From Paenibacillus whitsoniae (GTDB lineage Bacteria > Bacillota > Bacilli > Paenibacillales > NBRC-103111): 63,590 nt of DNA. The position numbers were made by a program, and so were the translations under genes. The DNA lies in assembly GCF_003955665.1 (NCBI RefSeq), contig NZ_RXHU01000023.1, positions 1 to 63,590 on the forward strand, in the 5' to 3' direction. The notes beneath the pieces were generated by a model. That model had not been told where the DNA came from and made no database searches. It was given only the letters and a program-made list of their open reading frames with translations. How positions within the stretch are numbered: the stretch's first letter is position 1; each line of letters opens with the position of its first letter. Of the stretch, positions 57,556-63,590 are shown one piece after another.

Positions 57556-59028
57556 ATGAGCACGAACTTGTACGATTGGATTTACGAAGCTGATATTCCT
57601 ACCATACAAAAAGCGATGACAAGGGGAGAATGCACGTCCGAGGATCTTGTTCACGCCTATCTCGAACGCATTCGCAAGTATAACCCGTTGCTTAATGCGG
57701 TTTTAGAGATCAATCCGGATGCTCTTGAAATCGCAAGGAAGCTTGATCATGAGCGAAATACCACAGGCATTCGCGGGCCGCTGCACGGCATTCCAATCCT
57801 GCTTAAGGATAATATTGATACGCACGACCGCATGCATACGAGCGCGGGTTCACTAGCGTTGGCAGAGTCCATTGCTGGCGAGGACGCTTTCATCGTGGCC
57901 AAACTTCGCGCCGCAGGCGTCGTTCTGCTTGGCAAGACGAATATGACCGAATGGTCGAATTTCATGGGGGATCACATGCCGGCAGGGTATAGTTCCCGAG
58001 GGGGCCAAGTCTTAAATCCGTATGGCCCTGGCGAGCTCTTTGTCAGCGGGTCAAGTTCAGGATCTGCTGCAGCAGCAGCAGCCGGCTTCGCGGCAGCGGC
58101 GATCGGGACGGAGACGGCGGGATCAATTATCGGCCCAGCCTGTCAGCATTACCTCGTCGGGATTAAGCCCACGGTAGGGCTTGCAAGCCGCAGCGGAATT
58201 ATCCCGATCTCGGTTAGCCAGGATACGCCGGGGCCGCTGGCGAAGAGCGTTGCGGATGCTGCGATTCTTCTGGGGGCCATCGTGGGGAGAGATGATAACG
58301 ATAAAGCAACAGCGGCAAGCCCCAATCGCACCTTACATGACTATACCTCCTATCTTGACCCTGATTTCCTGAAGCAAGCTCGGATCGGCATTCCTAGGTA
58401 TTATTACCGGCAGTTGGATTCGGAGCGCCTCGCCATTATGGAAAATGCGATTGGAGTTCTTCGAGCGCAAGGCACGATCGTAATTGATCCTGTGGATCTC
58501 TACGTGGAACAACTACCGTGGAACAATGATGTGATAGGCTATGAATTTAAAACGGGCATTAATCAGTATCTTTCTCAGCTGCATCCTGACGTTCCTGTTC
58601 ATATGCTTCGAGAGCTGATCGCCTACAATGAGGAGAACGCGGCCTCCACGCTCAGGTATGGTCAAGCAAATTTGATTCGATCGGAACAAAATACGTTAAA
58701 CGAAGTGGACTATTTACTCATGCGGCAGGAATACAACCATCTTGCGATGACACAAGGCATTGATTACGCGCTTGATCTTCATCAATTGGATGCGCTCATG
58801 CTGCCCGGTGATGTGGACGGCATGTATATCGCTGCGCGATTAGGGTATCCGCTCATTACGGTGCCTGCCGGTTATTCGGAACAAGGCATTGTTGATGCGG
58901 ACGGGGACTCCACGCAGGGGCCATTCGGGGTTGTTTTGTCCGGGCGAGCTTGGAGTGAACCGACATTAATCAGTCTGGCGTATAGCTTCGAGCAGGCGAC
59001 TCTTGTTCGGCGGGCGCCCGAATTGTGA
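57556..59028 (+). CDS. Amidase family protein (amidase signature enzyme)
   Basis: This 490-residue amidase has all the signature parts: GPLHGIPILLKDNIDT with the catalytic Lys near 85, SGSSSGSAAAAAAGFAAAAI with the cis-Ser near 161, and GTETAGSIIGPA with the nucleophilic Ser near 185. Members hydrolyse diverse amides. It is not GatA by context, since no gatB/gatC lie nearby. A CGGAGGG lies ahead of the ATG, and a palindrome overlaps the leader. Confidence 0.9.
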   Translation: MSTNLYDWIYEADIPTIQKAMTRGECTSEDLVHAYLERIRKYNPLLNAVLEINPDALEIARKLDHERNTTGIRGPLHGIPILLKDNIDTHDRMHTSAGSLALAESIAGEDAFIVAKLRAAGVVLLGKTNMTEWSNFMGDHMPAGYSSRGGQVLNPYGPGELFVSGSSSGSAAAAAAGFAAAAIGTETAGSIIGPACQHYLVGIKPTVGLASRSGIIPISVSQDTPGPLAKSVADAAILLGAIVGRDDNDKATAASPNRTLHDYTSYLDPDFLKQARIGIPRYYYRQLDSERLAIMENAIGVLRAQGTIVIDPVDLYVEQLPWNNDVIGYEFKTGINQYLSQLHPDVPVHMLRELIAYNEENAASTLRYGQANLIRSEQNTLNEVDYLLMRQEYNHLAMTQGIDYALDLHQLDALMLPGDVDGMYIAARLGYPLITVPAGYSEQGIVDADGDSTQGPFGVVLSGRAWSEPTLISLAYSFEQATLVRRAPEL

Positions 59029-59040
59029 GGAGCCTAAAAT

Positions 59041-59093
59041 AAAACAGCGGTAGTTAAGACTAAGATGATCGAAGTCTTGGCTGCCGCTTTTTA
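59041..59093 (+). terminator. Terminator of the amidase gene
   Basis: AAACAGCGG-AG-AAGACT pairs with AGTCTT-CT-CCGCTTT and is followed by TTT. The remaining bases to 59310 are AT-rich and hold no gene I can see. Confidence 0.75.
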
Positions 59094-59310
59094 ATGAGTG
59101 TCTGGCCATTTTCAGGACTTTAGTAACTTTTAATCTAACCTTTATTTAAAATTAACTGCTAACTGTTACTTGTTTCACAGAAATTAGCGACTAAGGTATG
59201 CCATAATAATCGACGTAGCACAAAATAATTAGTTCAATGCCAGGCTAACAGAGGCTTTAGACTTATTTTTACGATGTGCAAGTTGATAGAAAAGGCAGGT
59301 CGTTATACCA

Positions 59311-60423
59311 ATGCGAATTATTCCGACGATATTGTGTCAACCCGGATATAGACTGGGAAAAACTATTTTTAATGATGAGGGGCAAGTGCTGGTCGGATAT
59401 CGGGTCGAGCTTACCTCCAGTATGCTGAAGAAGCTTAGTCAGCTCGGTATCGACTATTTATATATTGAAGATCCGCGAACTGACGACATTCACATTGAAG
59501 ATCCGATCCAGGAAGAAACAAGGATGCAACTGCGTAACTCGCTGGGAAAGGTGTTCGAGAAATTCAGTCCGACCGTTAAGTTTGGGAACGATAGTTTTGT
59601 CTCGTACGGCAAGTTGTTTCTTGAGACGATGTCCCGCGTCATCGAAGATCTTCAGTATCGCAAAAAAGATGCCGTCATGCTGACAACATTGAACATGATG
59701 CCTGCATCGAACATGGAGCAGCACTTCTGCCAAAATGCGATGAATGTGTGCATGTATGCCACAAAGTTGGCGATCATGCAAGGCACTTACACCAATGACG
59801 ATCTCATGTCGATCGGGCTCGGCGCTCTCCTCCATGATGTGGGAAGTGTACAACTGCCGCTGCAGTTATTGCAGAAGAAAGCCGGGCTAACGCCCAACGA
59901 ATACATGGAAATTCAAAAACATGCGCTCTATGGGTTTCAAATGCTGAAAGACGAAGTTGGAATTCCTCTTCTATCCGCGCAATGCGCCCTGCAGCATCAT
60001 GAACGCCTCGACGGCAGCGGGTATCCGTTCAATTTGAAAGGCAATCAAATTCATCCCTATGCAAGATTGATCGGTATCCTCGATTCGTACGACGCGATGG
60101 TTCATACCCGCAACTACCGCAAAGCCATTCCACCGCATCATGCGCTAGAAATTCTTTACGCCAACGCAGGAAAACTGTACGATATAGAAATGGTCAAGCT
60201 GTTTCGAAATAACGTCGCCATTTATCCCCTAGGCCTGAGTGTTTCCCTCAGTACAGGAGAATCCGGAATCGTCTCACGCTTAAACTCCCACAGTATGCAG
60301 CGGCCTGTCGTCCGCGTACTTAGAACCGCATCTGGCATCGAGCTCAAAGACCCTTATGAAGTCGATCTATCGCGCACGCTGAATGTGATGATCGAGGAAG
60401 TCGGCGAACAGCTGGTCGTTTAA
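59311..60423 (+). CDS. HD-GYP domain phosphodiesterase (likely c-di-GMP-degrading)
   Basis: This 370-residue protein has an N-terminal 130-residue region and an HD-GYP domain from about 140 to 320. LGALLHDVGSVQLPLQLLQKK carries the HD pair near 171, then EIQKHALYGFQML, and HHERLDGSGYPFNLKGNQI is the GYP loop near 229. AYPLG-like AIYPLGLSVSLSTGESGIV follows. HD-GYP enzymes hydrolyse c-di-GMP to GMP or pGpG. The ribosome site is weak. It precedes a Crp/Fnr gene by 26 bases. Confidence 0.9.
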   Translation: MRIIPTILCQPGYRLGKTIFNDEGQVLVGYRVELTSSMLKKLSQLGIDYLYIEDPRTDDIHIEDPIQEETRMQLRNSLGKVFEKFSPTVKFGNDSFVSYGKLFLETMSRVIEDLQYRKKDAVMLTTLNMMPASNMEQHFCQNAMNVCMYATKLAIMQGTYTNDDLMSIGLGALLHDVGSVQLPLQLLQKKAGLTPNEYMEIQKHALYGFQMLKDEVGIPLLSAQCALQHHERLDGSGYPFNLKGNQIHPYARLIGILDSYDAMVHTRNYRKAIPPHHALEILYANAGKLYDIEMVKLFRNNVAIYPLGLSVSLSTGESGIVSRLNSHSMQRPVVRVLRTASGIELKDPYEVDLSRTLNVMIEEVGEQLVV

Positions 60424-60449
60424 TTATGACCGAAACGAGTTGAACAACG

Positions 60450-61133
60450 ATGAAAACCATCATTTCATTACTCCAAAATGTCCCTTTATTTCAACAGCTT
60501 AATGAGGAAGACTTGCAAGGGCTCGCTCCATTATTTACCGAGAAGCGGGTCAAGAAAGGCAGCATTCTGTTTCTCGAGGGCGATGAGGGGGGCGAATTTT
60601 TTCTGATCAAGTCCGGTGTAGTCAAAATATACCGGTTGGACGAATACAAAGAAATCATCCTCGCGTTGTTCCGCGACGGCGACTTTTTTGGTGAAATGTC
60701 CCTGATCGGCAAAGTTCAGACCCGCTCGGCAACGGCCGAGACGCTTGAGCCCTGTACGTTTTACGTATTGAAACATTCCGTCTTCAGCCAATATCTTGAG
60801 AAAAGCCCGAAGCTGTTGTTCAAGCTGTTGGAAACCACGATGGATCGTCTTCGTCAGGCGAACGAGCAAATCTATGATCTGACGTTTCTCGGCGTTCGTT
60901 CGCGCATGATTAAGACGTTCCTCCGACTGTCCGAGCAGCACGGCGTCCCGACGCAGGACGGTCTTCTCATCAATGTCAAACTGACCCATCAGCAAATCGC
61001 CAACATGATAGGCACCGTGCGCGAGTCTGTTACGAAAGTCCTGCAGGAGCTGCTCGACGACGAATATATTCAAATAGAGAAAAAGCTGATTACCCTTCGC
61101 AACATAGAGGCGATCAAAGGTGAAATTCGGTAA
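60450..61133 (+). CDS. Crp/Fnr family transcriptional regulator
   Basis: This 227-residue regulator has an N-terminal cyclic-nucleotide-binding-like beta roll (GSILFLEGDEGGEFFLIKSG, GDFFGEMSLIGKVQTRSATA). A C-terminal winged helix follows (LTHQQIANMIGTVRESVTKV near 185). The phosphate-binding cassette FGEMSL-TRSAT is similar to that of CRP. The Fnr cysteine cluster is absent. Co-location with an HD-GYP gene hints at a second-messenger link, which is inference. Its start has only a weak ribosome site. Confidence 0.92.
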   Translation: MKTIISLLQNVPLFQQLNEEDLQGLAPLFTEKRVKKGSILFLEGDEGGEFFLIKSGVVKIYRLDEYKEIILALFRDGDFFGEMSLIGKVQTRSATAETLEPCTFYVLKHSVFSQYLEKSPKLLFKLLETTMDRLRQANEQIYDLTFLGVRSRMIKTFLRLSEQHGVPTQDGLLINVKLTHQQIANMIGTVRESVTKVLQELLDDEYIQIEKKLITLRNIEAIKGEIR

Positions 61134-61141
61134 AATGAACC

Positions 61142-61195
61142 AAAAACAGCAGCAGCCATGACTTCTCGTTTCCGTCGTAGCTGCTGCTGTTTTTA
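61142..61195. terminator. Bidirectional terminator
   Basis: AAAACAGCAGCAGC pairs with GCTGCTGCTGTTTT and lies between the convergent Crp/Fnr and methyltransferase genes. Confidence 0.85.
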
Positions 61196-61205
61196 GATAA
61201 AGCCG

Positions 61206-62345
61206 TTATCTCCGCGGAGGGAACGGTCCGAGGTACTGATACAGGTTGCACTCAATCCGCCCGTTAAACAGCTTCCGCTTCTTATCCGCTTGCCGGTTCA
61301 TGTACTGCTCGAGCTTCGTTTCCGGGCTCAGAATAAATAAGCTCCACGACGGCATCGGCGTCGTGAGCGCCCCGAGCTGGCGCAACGCCAGCTCGGCATC
61401 GCGGGCTTCGCCCAGCCGTTCGCCGTACGGCGGGTTCGTGATCAGGCAGCCGTAGTCGCCGCGCGGGCGAGCCTTCTCAATCGGTTCCACGCGCAGCTGG
61501 AACTGCTTGGCGAGGCCCGCGGATTTGGCGGCTGCCTCCGCCACTTCAATCGCCGCAGGATCGATGTCGCTGCCGGCAATGTGCAAGGGGACGTTGTCCT
61601 TCACAACGTCGAATGCTTCATCCCGCGCCTTGTCCCACAGGCGGCGCGGAATACGGCCCCACGCCTCGCTGGGGAAGCTGCGGCGCAGACCTGGCGCGAT
61701 GTTCCAGCCGATCATCGCGGCTTCAATCGGGATCGTCCCGGACCCGCAGAACGGGTCATAGAGCGGACGATCGACACTCCAGCGGCTGAGGAGAATCATG
61801 GCAGCCGCCATTGTCTCCTTCAGCGGCGCTTCGGTGACGAGCTTGCGGTAGCCGCGCTTGTGCAAGCTCGGCCCCGTCGTATCGAGCGTCAGCGTCGCAA
61901 TGTCGTTCAGCAGCGCGACCTCGATCACGTAGCGCGCGCCATGCTCGGGAAACCATTCCGTGCCGTATTTGCTCTTCATTTTTTCCACAATGGCCTTCTT
62001 CACAATCCCTTGGCAGGCGGGAACGCTGGACAGTTGCGATTTATGGGAGCGCCCTTGCACGGGAAACTCGCCGTCGTTCGGAATCCAGTCCGGCCAAGCG
62101 AGTGCTTTGGTGCCTTCAAACAAGTCGTCGAACGTCGTGGCTTTAAATTGGCCCATTAAGATAAGCACACGGTCTGCCGTCCGCAGCCACAGGTTCGCCC
62201 GGCAGATCGCCAGCTCGTCCCCCCAGAAGCGAACACGTCCGTTTTCAACCGTAACATCCGTATAGCCGAGGTCCCGGACTTCGCGGGCCACGACGGCTTC
62301 GAGTCCCATCGGGCAGGTTGCAATTAATTCAATAAGTGTAGACAT
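61206..62345 (-). CDS. THUMP-domain class I SAM-dependent RNA methyltransferase (RlmL N-terminal/YpsC-like)
   Basis: This 379-residue protein has a THUMP RNA-binding domain at about 1-155 (IATCPMGLEAVVAREVRDLG) and a Rossmann methyltransferase domain at about 165-379. The latter has DPFCGSGTIPIEAAMIGWNI near 192 and the catalytic CLITNPPYGERL (NPPY) near 305. Members methylate 23S rRNA at an exocyclic amine (RlmL-like). I chose the ATG at 62345 with AAGGAAAG upstream. Confidence 0.92.
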   Translation of the reverse strand: MSTLIELIATCPMGLEAVVAREVRDLGYTDVTVENGRVRFWGDELAICRANLWLRTADRVLILMGQFKATTFDDLFEGTKALAWPDWIPNDGEFPVQGRSHKSQLSSVPACQGIVKKAIVEKMKSKYGTEWFPEHGARYVIEVALLNDIATLTLDTTGPSLHKRGYRKLVTEAPLKETMAAAMILLSRWSVDRPLYDPFCGSGTIPIEAAMIGWNIAPGLRRSFPSEAWGRIPRRLWDKARDEAFDVVKDNVPLHIAGSDIDPAAIEVAEAAAKSAGLAKQFQLRVEPIEKARPRGDYGCLITNPPYGERLGEARDAELALRQLGALTTPMPSWSLFILSPETKLEQYMNRQADKKRKLFNGRIECNLYQYLGPFPPRR

Positions 62346-62482
62346 TTGTACTTTCCTTCCATCCTGGTTGTGCAACGCGCAGAAAACTCATACAATTAAC
62401 AAGTATAGGACAAAAAGGTTGCTACATCAAACGAGAGTTACAGCTATCGCGGCTGGACAAGCCATTTTGGAGGAGATACACG

Positions 62483-63118
62483 ATGGAAACGATAACACCT
62501 GAAAGTTATATGGAAGGACTTTACGAAGGGGATGCAACATTAGCCCGCGTAGAGGAGACGATTCGCGCCAACAACATGCCGGAGATTTCGATTGCGCCAG
62601 GGTACGGCAGACTGTTGACGATGATGGTGCGGATGATCGGAGCGAAGCGGGTGCTCGAAATCGGCGCTCTGGGCGGGTACAGCGGCATTTGTCTGGCTCG
62701 CGGCTTAGGGGAGGATGGCAAGCTCGTTTCGTTAGAGCTCAAGCAGGAATTTGCCGACGTGGCGAAGCTGAATGTCACAGAGGCCGGCTTGGGTGGGAAG
62801 GTCGAGTACCGCATTGGCGAAGCGCTGACGCATTTGCAGGAGCTGCTCGCGCAGGGAGAGCGATTCGACTTTTTCTTCATCGATGCGGATAAAGTGAACT
62901 ATCCGAATTATTTGGAGCTCGCCATTTCGCTCGCGAATCCAGGTGCGATTATTGCCGGCGACAATACGCTTATGCGCGGCAAAGTGGTCGATCCGAAACA
63001 GACCAAAGCGTCAGTCGAAGCGATGCGCACTTTCAACCAGCGAATCGCGACCGATCCGCGGCTGGAAAGCACCATTTTGCCTGCTTACGATGGATTGGCG
63101 CTGGCGCGCGTAAAATAA
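62483..63118 (+). CDS. O-methyltransferase (catechol O-methyltransferase-like)
   Basis: This 211-residue class I SAM methyltransferase has VLEIGALGGYSGICLARGLG near 57, VSLELKQEF near 82, FFFIDADKVNYPNYL near 132 and IIAGDNTLMRGKVVDP near 156. The latter Asp-Asn pair binds a divalent metal, as in family 3 O-methyltransferases. Substrates are usually catechols or related phenols. GGAGGAG precedes the ATG, and a terminator follows. Confidence 0.93.
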   Translation: METITPESYMEGLYEGDATLARVEETIRANNMPEISIAPGYGRLLTMMVRMIGAKRVLEIGALGGYSGICLARGLGEDGKLVSLELKQEFADVAKLNVTEAGLGGKVEYRIGEALTHLQELLAQGERFDFFFIDADKVNYPNYLELAISLANPGAIIAGDNTLMRGKVVDPKQTKASVEAMRTFNQRIATDPRLESTILPAYDGLALARVK

Positions 63119-63120
63119 AC

Positions 63121-63167
63121 AAGAAGCCCTGTTCTCGCCAAAGCATTGGCGATAACGGGGCTTTATT
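63121..63167 (+). terminator. Terminator of the O-methyltransferase gene
   Basis: AAGCCC-GTT-TCGCCAA pairs with TTGGCGA-AAC-GGGCTT and runs into TTATTATT. Confidence 0.8.
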
Positions 63168-63168
63168 A

Positions 63169-63390
63169 TTAGGAATGCTGTGCAGGCTGCAATGTTGCTG
63201 CATCCCAGGTGGGCGCAAGCGGCGTCGTGGCAGGATGAAACTGAGAGACAGGCGGCGCAGCGGGCACCATATTTTTAGTTGTATGGGCCTGCTGCTTCCG
63301 AAAGCTGAGCGTCTCAAGAGTGTTCCAATACATAAACAACAGTTCCGCACAAACCACGATCCAAAAGATTTTCCGCCAGTTCAGCTTCAT
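63169..63390 (-). CDS. Small membrane-anchored protein, unknown function
   Basis: This 73-residue protein has one N-terminal helix (about 7-24: IFWIVVCAELLFMYW) and a Pro/Ala/Thr-rich tail. GAGGGTC precedes the ATG. It is convergent with the O-methyltransferase and downstream of a truncated gene at the window's end. No family recognised. Confidence 0.65.
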   Translation of the reverse strand: MKLNWRKIFWIVVCAELLFMYWNTLETLSFRKQQAHTTKNMVPAAPPVSQFHPATTPLAPTWDAATLQPAQHS

Positions 63391-63471
63391 CCAAGACCCT
63401 CACTTTAAGATAGTCTTTCTATTCTATCATAATTTGGCAGTATATTCCACAAATGGCTGAATAGCTGTCGG

Positions 63472-63590
63472 CTATTTATGAACGATCGCGGTTCGAATTT
63501 CAAGTTCATAGCGTTCGCAATCCGGCATCTTTGCTTCAACGGCCAGCTGGACCGCCCGCTCAATGTCGTAGGGGACGCGCACGAACTGGA
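63472..63590 (-). CDS. Partial gene at window end (C-terminal 38 residues)
   Basis: The minus strand encodes the last 38 residues of a protein (ending YELEIRTAIVHK) before a TAG stop; the rest lies beyond the right edge. The pattern FVRVPYDIERAVQLAVEAK looks like real coding sequence, but the fragment is too short to identify. It shares direction with the small gene at 63169. Confidence 0.55.
   Translation of the reverse strand, partial: QFVRVPYDIERAVQLAVEAKMPDCERYELEIRTAIVHK

Noticed and set aside
57556..59028. GatA subunit of tRNA amidotransferase
   Set aside because: The amidase signature is shared, but gatC and gatB are absent and the C-terminal half differs from GatA as I know it.

Overview
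The window looks like chromosome from a spore-forming, low-to-mid-GC Firmicute of the Paenibacillus type. The grounds are strong AGGAGG ribosome-binding sites, frequent TTG/GTG starts, Bacillales families (YtxG/YtxH-like pair, YutE-like HepT-fold protein, BdbC, SgrR-like regulator, VanZ, DUF1450) and candidate spore-surface genes. No plasmid or phage replication or structural genes are seen. The assignment is inference from gene content, not from a marker gene.

Layout. 1-6.3 kb: VOC proteins, a WYL regulator divergent from a short-chain dehydrogenase, and a LysR regulator divergent from gdhA. 6.3-19.8 kb: a large surface-glycan region. A leftward six-gene operon makes nucleotide sugars (LegB-like 4,6-dehydratase, sugar-1-phosphate nucleotidyltransferase, RMD-like reductase, UDP-GlcNAc 2-epimerase, FnlA/CapE-like dehydratase, RmlD-like reductase). 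It is followed by a jelly-roll-like small protein divergent from a rightward set (sulfotransferase, GT4, GT2-GT4 fusion, a V/T/P-repeat protein and two small Sm-like proteins). Last come a leftward glycosyltransferase and an APS kinase. Together these predict a sulfated glycan on a spore-surface protein: CysC makes PAPS, the sulfotransferase uses it, the glycosyltransferases assemble the chain, and the repeat and Sm-like proteins are candidate carriers. Two divergent CATANNNTA elements, resembling sigma-K -10 boxes, support mother-cell expression. This is the strongest candidate for an undescribed system.

19.8-24.5 kb: a visibly more AT-rich stretch (lipoprotein-like protein, SF0329-family protein, GH16, VOC, alpha/beta hydrolase) that ends at tRNA-Ala(GGC). 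Fragments resembling that tRNA lie nearby, so this may be an old island. 24.5-43.7 kb: housekeeping and envelope genes (VanZ, SgrR-like regulator, TPR protein, acyltransferase, YutE-like protein, SufR-like regulator, KDPG aldolase, YtxG/YtxH-like pair, phosphodiester glycosidase, XRE-LytTR regulator, GH15, BdbC, polysaccharide deacetylase, glutamate racemase, M14 peptidase), plus an orphan 671-residue toxin-like protein at 28.7 kb. 43.7-45.2 kb: a gene-poor stretch with three kinds of short repeat. 45.2-63.6 kb: FAD oxidoreductase, AI-2E transporter, methionine aminopeptidase, HxlR regulator, HesB-like protein plus DUF1450, glutathione peroxidase, MFS transporter, a cyclic-di-GMP-I riboswitch ahead of an orphan small protein, DHH phosphoesterase, amidase, HD-GYP protein, Crp/Fnr regulator, THUMP methyltransferase and O-methyltransferase.

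All calls come from reading the sequence and translations. No database search or folding program was run, so family names are recognitions and small-ORF, promoter and operator calls are tentative.
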